From contig WFMF01000349.1 in the NCBI GenBank assembly GCA_011033025.1, positions 62,001 to 126,000 of the forward strand: a stretch of DNA of 64,000 nt, read 5' to 3'. The DNA is from Beroe forskalii (taxonomy: Eukaryota > Ctenophora > Nuda > Beroida > Beroidae). The notes below the pieces were generated by a model, which saw nothing but the letters and a program-made list of their open reading frames with translations, was not told the DNA's origin and did no database searches. The first letter of the stretch is position 1; each line of letters begins with the position of its first letter. Positions 42,827-56,078 of the stretch are shown piece by piece. A program made the position numbers and the translations under genes.

Positions 42827-45800
42827 ATGAACCCATCCGACACTCCTTCTTCCTGGAAGCTTTCCCTCAACTCTTCCTGGGACATATCCCGGTCAGCAGG
42901 GACCTACAGCACGCTCATCATCATGTCCCTGGCGGCGGTGGTGGCTATTGCTGGCAACTTCATGGTGATTGTACTTTTCATGAGGATCAAGAGAATAGCA
43001 AGGCTAACGCCCCATGTGTGAGCATTTTACCGCCTTTTGATGTTTTTAATATTTATTGATATTGTCAGGCGGAGGAAGCAATTTTCAAGAAATTATTCAT
43101 ATTTCAATTTTGCAAAGGTCAACTCGTATCAGCCTTGTTAACACGGATTTTATTTTGCATCATATTATCTTCCCAATTTATCCCCTCCTAACACCCTCCT
43201 CTCTTCAGATTCCTCACCAACTTGGCTCTGTGTGACCTGATCCTGGGAATAAAACTACCTCTCTTTTTCCTTGTTACGCTGGGTTTCGGAGACGCCTGGA
43301 TATTCCAGGACCCTACAGCATGTCTAGTTGCAGGAATAGCTGACTCCCTGGCTTTCAGACTCGTCGTTGCCAGTAAGTTGTGTTATTAAGTGGTGTTATT
43401 AATTTAGGAAGGAAATTTAATGAAATTTAGACTTCCAGAGAATATTATGATTAAAATTTATGCAGCATGAGTTAGGTTGTTATTAATGCAAAATTCATAA
43501 AATTGGGCGATTATGAGAGCAAGTTATTTCAGTTGAGGTCAGAGGATGTATTTAGGACAAAAATTAAATCTAGAAGGTACCATTTTAAGTTGGCCATGCT
43601 TTCCTCGCAAAGTGTCGCATCAGAACTCTGACATTTATTTAATTTTGATTTTTGTACGTAGGTTTACACAGAAGGTACATGAGATTGAGAAAGCCATGAA
43701 ATTAAGGGAATATAATTTTAAGTCATTTTAATTTTATGAGAGTCATAAACGATCGAAATTCAAATAAGGCAGGGAGACGTGGAACAGTTGGAACACTCAA
43801 AAACTTTAGCTAGTTCTCAAGGGATTGATATTTAAACGACATAACCGATACGAGAGAGTTGTAATCTGAAGCTTTCGAAATTAATTTCTACTCTTTCTCA
43901 CGGGCAACGACGTGACATATCCTAGTGGCGATCAACTTTGACTACAACGTGGGTGCCCTTGGAAAAGAGAAAATTATAAGCTTGATTGACACAATTTCGC
44001 GCCTTCGGTGGTCGATTTTGTCACTCAACCAATAACAACTCTAACTGAGTGTCATTTTACCAGGTATGATAGCTGTGGCAGTGGACCGGTACTTGGCTGT
44101 GCTTCACGCTGTACGCTACTCCTCCATTATGCCTGAAAAACGGGCTTTCAAAGTCGTGTTCCTCATCTGGATCTACTGCATCGTCTGGGGACTGGTGAGT
44201 TTTATTGAGCAAATTCTACACTTTATTGAGAAAATCTAATCAATTTATTGACTATCTGATCTATCATGCGATTGAACCTTCTGAAATGGAGGCCCTCACC
44301 CGCTTTATTTCTGAATTCTTATCATAATCATGAAATCCTACATTACCTTACCCTATCTTTTCCCCTCACCAGATTCCAGTAGCTATAGCAGTGATCAACC
44401 AATCAACAAGCGTCTATACCTTCAGTAGGAGTTACAACATCTGTATCTTCGATCCAGAAACACCCCCGAAAGGAAACAACTTACTCTACAAGGTAAACCC
44501 TCGTAACTCAGTAGATCTCTTCTTGAACTTCTATAACACAGATATAATTTCCTTGTCAGTTTTACTTGTCAGTAGGCATCTAGCTGAACTTAGTGAACTT
44601 CTAGAGTTCTAGTTCCATAACATTAACACGTATGCTATTTCATTGTTAGCAGACGGCAGTATCCTAGTAGCCCGACACACTTATAATAGACGTCTATTAA
44701 GTGTGTCGGGATACTTGGATACTCCAGTAGACCTCTTGTGAACTTCTAGAGTTCCAGTACCATAACACGAACATTCCCTGTCAGGTCTACGTGTCAGTTG
44801 ACCTCTTGCTGAACTTTGTGGGACCCCTGACTGTCATGACAGTGTGCTATCTGAGGATCGCTATGAAAGTCCTTAAACCCAAGAGGTAACTTTTGTTCAA
44901 AATATCAAAATTCTGGTAACCATCCCACCCCAAACCATGACATGATATTGAATAATGGACACTCCTCACCACCCCACTCCTCACCACCCCACTCCTCAGT
45001 CCTCACCGCCCACTTCCTCACCATTTAAATTTCAACTCCTCACCATTCCACTTAACTCCCTATAATGGACACTCTTCACAGCCCCATTCCTAACCAACCT
45101 CTCTTCACCACTTATTAACCCCTACCTCCGCAGTATGGGTGACACGTTACGGAGAATCATGCGAAACACTTCCCGGAAGATCTCCAAATCCAACGCCCCG
45201 GGCATGTCCCCGAGCAGAACCACCTACAACCACCCCGAACTCGATAACGTAAGTAGTCATTACTCGCATTAGGGTAAATATAGGCGGTTGTGGCATTATG
45301 GTGACATCATCATTGCGGAAATGGTAAATTGCTTGCGTTGATATGCCTAAATTATATTCCTCGTGAGCTTATTATTTTGTTTTTCTTCAGGGGCTGGTCA
45401 ACCCGCCGTGGTTTGCAAGCCCCAGGGCGCGTATTTGGTGTCCCTAAAAAGGCTGGTTAAAAATCTTAAAATGCCGGTTAAAGTAAGTGCGATTAGGGTA
45501 GTTAAATTTAACCAGATACCTTATGGAGTTATGGATTTCTCACGATAAAATACCGTTAGCAGACTAATATATCAGAGCTATCATCTCTCAGACGACCAAA
45601 GGAGTGGGTATAATGATCGAAGGCTGCGAGTCAGACAGTAAGGAAGGATCAGACGACTACGTGGAGTTGCCGGCCATCACCAAGGTGGACAACTCAGTAT
45701 CTACTAACGTCTTCTGTCAGAGTAACGACAGCTGTAGTGGCCCCTACTGATGTATCTCCAGTCAGCAACTACTTGTAAGTAAAACTTTATAATTTATTAT

Positions 45801-48330
45801 TTTTTACAGCTTAACAAGAACTCCCAGGACAGTTTACTAATTACTTACAATGGGGTAAATGCCCAATTCAATGGCTTGCGATTTGATGCATCCAACGTCA
45901 CTCACAATCCGAGCAGAGTAATTCTTAGTATTTTAGAGCACACTTCTAGTTCCCGCATCAAGAAATCATAGTATTCGATAAATCGATAATTATAGAATCA
46001 AACCCTACGGTGGCTTTTAATGGCTGTGCACCAGAATCACTAATATGAGGTTTCTGAATATATCAGAATCAACGACAAAATACCAAAATCCGTAACATCC
46101 CTTCCTCCCCCAGGATCTATCAGAACGCATGTTCCTACTCCACTCCTCCCTACAACATCCCCTCGTCCCTCCCGGACAAGGTCCGGAGCCTGCCCTGCAG
46201 TCCTGTGAAGAAAGTAACCATCTCCTCCTCCACCACATCATCCCCTCAGACCTCGGACGCTGCTCCCCCTCCGAGCTGTGACAGAATTATGAGGAGTCTG
46301 CCTAACTCCCCCACTCAAACTCAGAAGATTGGAGGAGGTGGGATGGTGATCCCGACTAGTCCTCAACACTGGGTTCCCCTCCTCGAGCTGCTGCTGCCTC
46401 CAACCAGTCCACCCCAACCAGAGGGAGGTGTTATCAGTACCAGGGATCCAGATCAGCCAACTCTACTCCGACACACAAGGTAGCGTACTCTGACGTACTT
46501 CATGTCATGATATAGCTGCTAAGAACGCCCTCTGAAATCACCACATAACCACCATTAATTGAACGTGCGTGACACGGAACAGTATTACGTGTACGCACAT
46601 GGCTCGGAATGGTTCTCATTTCGAGAACTTGTGACAACTGTAAAATAGAGCAAACCCTTTAACTCAACCTTGGTTTTTGAAATACGGGTTTTATCTTAGT
46701 TCTTATATTTACTTAACTTAAATCTGATATTTCCAACAGGTCCTTCAGAAGAAGTGTACTATATCAAGTTCTGACATGAGCCATTTCCTCTATCGAACCA
46801 GATCGGCTTCCTCTGGCCTCAAAGAAAGTTAACCTCTATCCCCGGAACTGCAGGTAAACTAAGAGCGAAATCTAAATAGACCAATGATATTCTCTGATCA
46901 CCGTTCAGTATGATTTTATGAGCAATTCTAGTTAAGCAGAATTCTGAATATGCATAGCACCGTGAATTCTTGAAGATTGTTGATCAATACCAAATATCTA
47001 ATTTGTGATTTAACCTCTTATGAATTTGTCATTCACCCACGCTTCTCCTGTCAGCCGTTCTACTGTTGACTCAGAATACGCAGCAACGCTGAAGAGCAGT
47101 GCTAAGAGAATGTCAATAGCTTTCATGTCGCAACTCAAGAGGTTCTCTCATGCCTCAGCAGTCTTCAGCAAAATGACGAAGTGAGTTCCATTTTCAATAC
47201 TATCATCCGCCATTCAACTAGTCATCGTTTCATATCGAAAACATCTTCTTTATGAAGTTTCACAGAGTCATATTTAGGTTGAAAAGTTTCTGAATGATCT
47301 TTCATGTCTAACGATTTTTACCCCAGATACCAACAAAAGATAGCCAGAACGACTGTCATGGTGTACCTGTCTTTCTTTTTCTGCTTCATTCCCTTCATCT
47401 CAAGTCAGGTATGTGCAATTTCCTTAAGTCCTTAGATTGTGTGTATGTTATCTAAATCATGATAATGAAACTATCTACCTCAATGGACAAGTCATGAGAA
47501 AATGAATTAGTTTGGCAGAGAAGGGCACCCATAAGCATGACAGTTTCAACACATATTGTCGTGAATTAGATTAAACGGATTTACGGGTGTCCAGGAATTC
47601 ATCATTATTAATCCGCCCATGAATTGCTTCATTTCCACAAATACTCATGGCACTGGCTATAAATAACACTTTTATTTATAGCATCATTCTCCCAAAGCCC
47701 CACCCAGCTGCACGAGCTATGTTCTGCAATAAAGAACCATCTATTTTAAACTTTATGTCTTGATACCTAAACACCGTGTGCCATGAAGTGAACATCTTAG
47801 ATCATCTAATGCCATGGGTCAGTCTTAATTTAGCCTTAAATAGCTATTTTAATACCCCACGTCAAATCAGTAAATATTAATATATGCAAGGTCTACCCAC
47901 ATACTCCTGGGTAGATGGACAGTGCACACGTACCTAACTTAACTTCCCTTCAATGGGGCCGGGGAATGGTCTCAAGCATAGCGAATGGAAGAAGCTTATA
48001 CTTCCAATCAGCAATATAGTGCAATACTCTTATGATAGCTTTATATATCCAACTAACCAGCTATCTGTACCACATGTGACTAGCCCTAAGGGGCCCTATC
48101 ACCATATTATTATGATCGTTTAACTCAACTAACCAGCCATCTCTCCTCAGGTGATGCTCCTAACACAATCCTCCTCTCCATCCTCCACACCCCAATCTGA
48201 CAAAACCAACGTCTTCGTCTTCGTGAGTGTTTGCCTGGTCTACTTCAGTGCGTGCATCAACGTTATCATCTACGGGACCATGCACAGGAACATCAAGGCA
48301 ACCTTCAAGGGCATCTTCGGATCGCATTAG
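42827..48330 (+). CDS. Rhodopsin-class (class A) GPCR, orphan, 12 coding exons
   Basis: Seven-helix receptor. Exons: 42827-43017, 43209-43372, 44064-44194, 44373-44492, 44785-44885, 45134-45248, 45592-45774, 46114-46479, 46740-46853, 47055-47180, 47327-47408, 48151-48330; about 620 aa. TM1 has AIAGNFMVIVLF; TM2 NLALCDLILG; TM3 ends MIAVAVDRYLAVLHA with the DRY motif; TM5 NFVGPLTVMTVCYLRI; TM6 YLSFFFCFIPFISS (CFIP in place of CWxP); TM7 SACINVIIYGTMHRN (NVIIY in place of NPxxY). Cysteines for the TM3-ECL2 bridge are present (PTACLVAG, NICIFD). The third intracellular loop is very long, Ser/Pro-rich and spans exons 6-10. In that loop exons 7, 8 and 9 each need a small frame correction (near 45737, 46375 and 46816) for all junctions to agree. 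Ligand and subfamily are not assigned. Confidence 0.92.
44671..44710. repeat. 40-bp near-perfect palindrome in GPCR intron 4
   Basis: CCCGACACACTTA and TAAGTGTGTCGGG are the arms around ATAGACGTCTAT. It could extrude as a hairpin or be a minimal MITE. No second copy was seen in the window. Confidence 0.7.
46522..46640. mobile_element. Decayed MITE, AGGTGTCGCCAC family, copy 3
   Basis: Shares TTGAACGTGCGTGACACGG and TTACGTGTACGCACATGGC-type interior and TCTCATTTCGAGAACTTG end with 10481-10640 and 15575-15730. Lies in GPCR intron 8. Confidence 0.5.
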
Positions 48331-50084
48331 AGGATCTCTACGGCTTAGCAATTAAGCAAGGAATAACTGACGAAGTACATGCTATTCGAAAGCTCCTGAT
48401 ATTCAAACTTTCTCGTATCATATTAATTAGGGCTGGATGCCAAGAATCCGTTATAAAGGTGATCCATCGATCACATCAAGGATCCTAAGATTTTATGGAA
48501 CGTTTTATGGTTATCTTGGGAGATTGCTCACATTATTGGGTAATTATGAGAATGTGCATGACAATTTTGAACTTGAAGGGATGTCGAGGCGGGGAAGGGG
48601 ATGGGGGTCACTCCTCATATTGTGACCTTCAAACTTAAAAAGTTTTTGATCCAAAAACAAAAACGCAGCATTTTTTGGTTGTATTTAGACAGTTTAATTG
48701 AATCTTCTAAAGTTCTAAGCTTTATTTTAAGTTTACAGCATGGTATACAGTGATAAATTTACTTCAGAACACTTAACGAAATAGCTCTATCTCATAACTG
48801 TGTTTCGCTTGTTGAGTACTATTATTTGATAGTAACCGAACGTAGGGAGGATGCTATCAGTTCTTATAAAATACGAGAATTCTTTGCTGTGGTTCAAATT
48901 TTTGTGTTTAAGCCAAGAAATCATGGCATATGTAGTTTATGGTTTTGATTTTAATGCTTCTATCTTTTTAAACTTTGCAACGGAATTTATTGAATTTTAA
49001 TAATTGTAAATTATTGATTTCTTTTTAAATTTCAGACATCAAATTTATCGTGGTTCATTGTTGGGACTGGGTTGGGGAAACGCAACTTTGAGCAAGTTGC
49101 TTAAAGATTCCATTATTATCTGACGTTTTAATATAAATTCTTAGTAAATAGAACGCTAGATAATGTTGAGCAATGGGCATTTTGAAGTGCCACAAGGATA
49201 ATTGGATCTAATTAGTAATTAAATCGTGAATTATACGTTACTAGGGCACAAAATAAAGCTTCAGTTAAACAGTTCATAACGCGGGTATTTAGTCTGCGAT
49301 TTAAGCTCTGGAGGTTAACTGGTTAAGTTATGAATCGGGTGAACTGCAAATTTGGAAGCATATTGGGAAATGCTTCCTTGCTTGCGGAAAATAATCCTCT
49401 AAATTTTCGATTGACCCAGACAGAATTTTCCAGACAGTTCTATTCTCTATCCCCAGGATGCGACTATATAAAATAACGTAACAAATAATATTATGTTTAT
49501 GTTGATTTCGATTCAAGAGCAGAGAACGACCAAGTATGATGCTGGAAATGTCATAGCGAAATATCAAAGTAACAATCACAATATTGAAATTTTGATCATC
49601 ATTCTTTATCGTTCTCATCGTCTTACAATTAGCTAAGATTAAAATACAATATTCGATGTTCCTAGATTCGCTAGCAACAATAAAATATATCACTTGTTGA
49701 GTTAGATTTTTCCTCGGAATAGGGTTCCTTCCATTGACATCAGCTATTTAAATCGAAATGTGAGGCACATTATGGGCAATTACTGCTAAATGGGGGGGGG
49801 GGATTATAGGCATAATATTGGGAACGGGATATTAAGCAATCCAACCAAATGAAATTTATGGTTAGATATATATGATAGTTCTTATTCTACTTCCAGAAAG
49901 GCGGACGGACATCATGAGCCCTTTAATATTCTAAATGATTTGATGAAATGAAAATTATTATTAAAATATCATGGTTTGATTTGATGAAATTTGAGCAAGT
50001 TTGTGACTGGAGGTATGATGCTATCTGTTCAGCAGAGGGTGCCAGTACACTACAACACTCCGACGTAAGTGGCATTATGATTAA
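48331..50084. other. Intergenic, nothing recognised
   Basis: AT-rich sequence 3' of the GPCR. The first few hundred bases are probably 3' UTR. Short frames have no recognisable domain. A poly-G run lies at 49793-49803. Confidence 0.5.
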
Positions 50085-50440
50085 GAAAGAGAGGAATTAT
50101 GAAAGAGTGATATTTTGAAAGAGTGATATTATGAAAGAGTGATATTTTGAAAGAGTGCCATTTTGAAAGAGAAGAATTATGAAAGAGTGATATTTTGAAA
50201 GAGTGACATTATGAAAGAGTGATATTTTGAAAGAGTGGCATTTTCAAAGAGTGGTATTTTGAAAAATAGTGATATTTTGAAAGAGTGATATTTAGATTGA
50301 GTGATATTACGAAAGAGTGATATTGTGAAAGAGTGAATTAAAAAAGTGTGTAAGAGCGATATTATGAAAAAGTGATATTATAAAAAGGTGCAATTATCTT
50401 ATTATGAGAGAGTGATATTATGAATGAGTAGAAATTTTTG
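50085..50440. repeat. Minisatellite, unit about 15 bp (GAAAGAGTGATATT)
   Basis: Some twenty variable units of GAAAGAGTGATATTATG / GAAAGAGTGATATTTTG in tandem. Non-coding. Confidence 0.9.
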
Positions 50441-53400
50441 AAAAGGACACAGAAACAACGACAGTGTGCGCATTTGTACAGAAATACTGCCCTCTGATTA
50501 TTTGTTAGCATGGTTACCACAGCTGCTGTAGATGTAGTGTGTACAAATTTTGCGGGCACTCTCAGAACCATTGCCAAAAAACCCTTTCTCAATGCTTTTT
50601 GTAAAACAAAATAGCCAGAGGGGAGGGAAAATGATTTATTGGTAGATTGACAAATTAATGTACCGCCAAAGGCGCGAGATTTTGTAAATTAGCCAATTAA
50701 ACTACTCACATATTCAATGAACACTTCAACACATGATACCTTCCATGTGGTTATAATTAACCCATAACCCACGTTCACAACAATATATGCCCATATAACT
50801 CCTGTTTTGCTGCCCGAACACGACAAATAGGCGGGTCAGAATTACGTCATCAATGCGCCTTAAGAGTGGGATTTAGAGGCGTTTAATTAATCTATTCCTC
50901 GTCCGTAACCTGCAGAAAATGCAGAGGCATGATAGGGCACCTGTTTATAATGCAGTTCACTTCTCAAGTCACGGGGATAGTTCATTAGTTGCCATGGCAA
51001 CCAACGATCGAACAGAGCAATTATCACGTGATCGTTTACTGCGACCACGTGACTGGAGCACAGACCACATGACACGGGCCCTAACAAATGGCAGGGCTTT
51101 TGTCGCCCTAAGGGGAGGAAGATTCTAAAGATGTACTCTCTCTCTAACTCTCTTCTTTCCTCACCGCATCTTATTATTATGAGTGCAGGAGCGCTGTGTA
51201 GTGTGTGCTGACCTCATGTGGTAGAGAGAACTGAGAACTGAAGCTTATTCTTAAAACTAAATATTTCTTTCTTCTCATCATTTATACTTTTCCTGAGTTT
51301 TGCTATGATAAAGTTGCGGGAACTGAAGCTTCAGCTCTCAAATATATTTGTTTTTCTCATCATTCACTTTTCCTGAGTTTTGCGATAATAAACGTGTTTC
51401 CAGAGTGATGGCTGGGACTTGGGTGTTGAGACACACAAGTACACATTGCTCTGATCGCTAATTGGCCAATTCGACATCACGTGATCCTCACCGACACTGC
51501 TGATTGGTTCCCATATCCTGGGTTGTCATCGCATGATTCCCACGTGATGGAGGGGAACGGTCTCACCGCAATAAAGCACCCTCAATACAAAGATACAAGA
51601 CTCGTATATATTCCAATTAGTGTGAATCTACTAAAGGAGCAGTTTGTACTTTCACTGCACTTTTATCTTGTTTTGGTGATGACACAACCTCCCCTTTTTT
51701 GAAATCTTTCCCTCAAATATGTTCTCATCCTTATACTCAGCCCTCTCACTTCATTACGATGTGAACTGAGTCCTTATTATATTTGCTACATCGGGTCCTA
51801 TTACAGTCCTTGTTTTTCTCATTACATAACAAATTGTTGACAATGAGCCTCCTTTCCCCGGCCCTGGTCTCACATCATCACTGGTGGACTTAGGTTCCAG
51901 GAAGTTATAATATACATTTCAGAATGATGTCATTGTCATGGTTTAGAATGGTTAATTGATGACATCGAAGTCCTTGTTTCTGTACATGACATTAGAAAGT
52001 TGTGTAATTGGTACGGCTCATTCGAGTGCCAACACCTTCCAAAATCATCACTTTTAACGGGCGGCCCTCCTAGATTTTGCTCAGTTCCATAATATTTCCC
52101 CTCTCATTAAAAGTTCTGTGTCCAGTTGCACGAATTGTCACTTGGGTATCGTGTATTCTTTTTGCCAACCAACAGTTCCATTTATGTAGTATTTATAGTT
52201 CATAAATCATAAAATGCGTAGTTTAAGTAATTGAGGCATTGAAAAAGTTTCCCCGAATACAAAAGAACTTGAAAGCGCAGGTAAGGAGATAATGGGCTCC
52301 CATTTCTCTGCCCCTTTTTTCAAGCTTCCATTCAGAAGCTTGGTCAGCGCTGTTTTTGTTGTATTTAGGCAATATTTGGCATTCACCACAAGGCATAAAC
52401 TCACTAGCTCATTGTTTGAAATTGAGACAATTCTCCCGACACTCATATGCAATTTCTCTAGCAATTTCTCTTAAAATTTCTCTTACAATTTCTCTTGCAT
52501 TACATGTCATGGTTTCTTTTTTGAGTTTATCATTAGATCTTCACTGATAGTTTTAAATCTTCCCTGATAGTTATACATTTACTTTTTGATGCCTGCGATC
52601 CAGCCATTTGTTCATGCATAAAAGACAGGTGGTTCAAAAATCGGTATCATTTTGAACCTTGGTAAGATAGGTCTTCCTTGCGAATCCCGTGTTAGTTTTA
52701 TAACTTTTTTCAGTTTCTGTGTACAAAAGCTGACATGCTTTCCTTTACCATAAGGCTAGCTGTCTGATATTATAAGCGACCCTAAAGGCTAGAAAGCTTC
52801 CGCAAAAGCTTACTCTTAATTCATACGCCATATACTCAGATGTAAATTGCTATGCAGTATAATTTAAGTTCTTATATCATAATATTTACCGTACCACAAT
52901 CTAGAGTGGTCAACATTAATTTATCCTAATTCCCTAGTATACAGAACTCCCAGAGATCATTATGTAATTACTTAATTAGGTTTAATTATCCCGTGTAATA
53001 ACCCATGCCTCGACCACATTACTTTGATTTGGTCTTAGGCTCTCGAGTACAGCCTGGTACTCTGGTAGTCAAGCCTGCATCAAACATATATGCATAGTTT
53101 CTCTCTGCTCATTTAGGTCACAATTTGGAGCGTTTCTTTGCATTTGGTTTTAAACTTATAAATATTCAGTAATCGAAAGTTATTGAACCATACAATGTTA
53201 ATAAAACATTAATTTGGTTTGCACGATGTCGTTGCCATATTCACCAAATTTGCCTCAAATAATGCTAAGAGAGTCCCTAAATTCCCGAAGTGATCATGGG
53301 CTAAATGCCTAATACAACATTCATCAATTAAAGCTGTAACTTTTTCAAGTTCACATTCCTCACATATGGGTGATATTGGACTGAAAAGGGTACTATATTG

Positions 53401-56078
53401 GAATTGTGGTTTAGAGGTTAATGGCTAGGACAAATTGCATAAGTAAAAATAAAAATCCCCGATCATATAACTTACCACCAAGGTGATAAATCTAAGTAGC
53501 GAACAGTATCTTCTATTTGTGTATGTCGAAATTATTTCGAGACTTTCTTAGAATTGCAACTGCTGAATTTTACGAGCGCTTATAACAACTTAAATCATGC
53601 CCATCATTTTATAAAATATTTCGCTCTCCGTTATTTCTGAAGAAATCACGAAACTAATAAAACCATGTCTGGTCATCAGTTCACGGACACCACGCATGTT
53701 GTCAGTTGCAATGATCTGAGTTATAAGAGTTGCATTTCATGTGAGTTTTGTCTGCAGGGCGTGTATAACACATCCGTCGATCGAATGGAGGTGACAGATG
53801 ATCAATCACAGAATTGAACAGATTTTATCGTCTAGGGCCTGTTTGAATACAATAGAAAATTGGATATGAATGAAAGAGTACATTATAATAGAACGCTGTC
53901 ACTCCTCACGTCTGATCATGTAAAATGTAGCAATAACAAGCAATCTCGAACACATGCAAAATCCAGTGAGCATATATTGTCACCGACAAGTACAAGATAC
54001 ACAGGTCACAGCGAGCAGAAGTTCAGGAAAATATATAGGCAGTTCAACGTCATCAATTCTCCATTCTGTAGCATCATAATGACGTCACTCTCGTATTAGA
54101 CGCCGATCTATCGAGTTCTCAAGTCAATGAAGCAAGTAGTAGAGTGTATGTGCTTGTATGAATGTGTGATTTAGATTATTTGTACAACACAGTTGTCACT
54201 TTTGTCGTATATCATGTATGATCGTATGACTGTCCAGCTTCGAATTTATGTTGATATAGGACTCTGTCCTTCTTATGTCTGCGTTTGTGGTTGAAGTATT
54301 GCAGAGATTTAAACACCTTGTCAGTAATATTATGCTATGCACCCTGATAAAAACATCTGGGGTTCTAGAATCACAGATCAATGTTGGTCAATGACTTAAA
54401 GCAGCATTTTAAGTACTACTCGGATTCTCTTGAATTCACATTTCATTTTCTTTTTCGAATTTCATTTCCGTTTTTTGAATCTTCATAATATGTCCTAATA
54501 AGTATGTAATTAGCATGGTGTTCATTTCTCTTTTAATTGCCGTCAGCTGGTTTCATTAATTACAGTTTTGAAGTATGCCATGTGGCATATTCTTTCCAAA
54601 CACGGACTGAATGACAAAAAAGGTTTCCAATGTAATGAAGGAATATATGATAAATATCAACCACCATACATACTCATACATAATTAATCTACAAACTCAT
54701 GCGATTAGCACACGACAATCACAAATTGTTATTATACACTCTCTTTCTTTCGTCATGCAAATCGATTGTAAGGATTGATAATAAAATGCGCATGTATCGC
54801 ATGGACACTCATCCATAAGAGTCTTTTTATTGCGAGTTATATACTAAACTGTACGGCTTATCTTATCATTTTCATTCTCCAAAAAATCTCAAAAATGTTT
54901 TCGTGACTTCGAGTGTTCTTCAGAGTGACAAAGTACGAATAACCGCGAATCATTGCGTCATTGCATGCCGTGTAACGAATGATAAGCGGTCTGATGCCAT
55001 GTTTGCCCATTCTCAGCCGTGATATAGCCGTCACTCTTAGCCCTACATTGTCCGGGAACGACTCATAAAATGGCTTTTGTTTTCTCGTACTCTTCCCGTA
55101 TATGGCTCACGACAATCACATATCATTGTCCACAGCATATTACTGTAGTGTGTTCCTTTCCTTAGCTCCTTTGCTAGCTGTATTTAAGCAAAGTCACGCT
55201 GCAGGGATTTTTGACGTTTTGAGTTGCTTATAATATTATTGTGATTTGATTTCTGCAATATAATATTTAGCAATACATGCCGTAATATAAGGAATATACC
55301 GTTATCGCGACCACTATGTTCATTACCCATTGCTATTGATTGCTTCAAACATGCATATGGTTTGAATAAAATGGGGCATAAAGATTGAAATTGTTTCAAA
55401 TTGATGTAGGTACGAACAAAATGTTTTGTTGTTTACCAGAGCCTCAGAGAATGCAGCTGTAAATCTAACGGCCTTCCTAATTATCTAATTCTGTGTGCAT
55501 TGTCACGTCTTATTAACACATTGATTGCGGGTTTGATTTTGACACTTTGCAACAGATCAGGTTTCCTAAGGAGGTGGCATTTAATTAATCTAGTTAATTG
55601 TATTGAAATCTCGACAGGGTTATCACTCAATATGATAAATAAGGTAATAAATACAAGGCAACCAGGAAGACGTTCGTAACAATGGAGTAATGGATTACTT
55701 TAACTAGGCTGTGTCTAGTTTTGCAAGGTATTCTTTATCATGTATGTTAATTGGCTTTGGTCGAATCTTGAGGATCTCACTCTTTGGTATATTTTGATCA
55801 ATAGACAAAGATCGCATTGAATGGGATTAATTAAGGCTATATTGAGTCGTGAACCTCATCAGACCATCATGTCGCATTACTTTCAAACGAAAATCTCGAC
55901 AGTCCGTGTGTCCTCTCGACTATAAAATCCCCGATGAATCACTATTACTAGCACACTTTGATCATTCATCATTGATCTCTTGAACAGCGACTGGAATAAA
56001 TAAGTTCAGAACCTGCTTCAATTAGCCAACTATAAAGCGAAGTAACCTCTATTCACTGATTGAGGTGAATGAAACACG
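50441..56078. other. Long intergenic stretch without recognisable genes
   Basis: About 5.6 kb with only short, low-quality frames. Contains a half-site of the ACGAGAAATAGGCGGG MITE family near 50815-50845 and an AATTTCTCT run at 52448-52500. The segment just upstream of 56079 should hold the promoter of the LRR-Ig-U-box gene; TATAAAATCCC at about 55921 is TATA-like but unproven. Confidence 0.5.
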
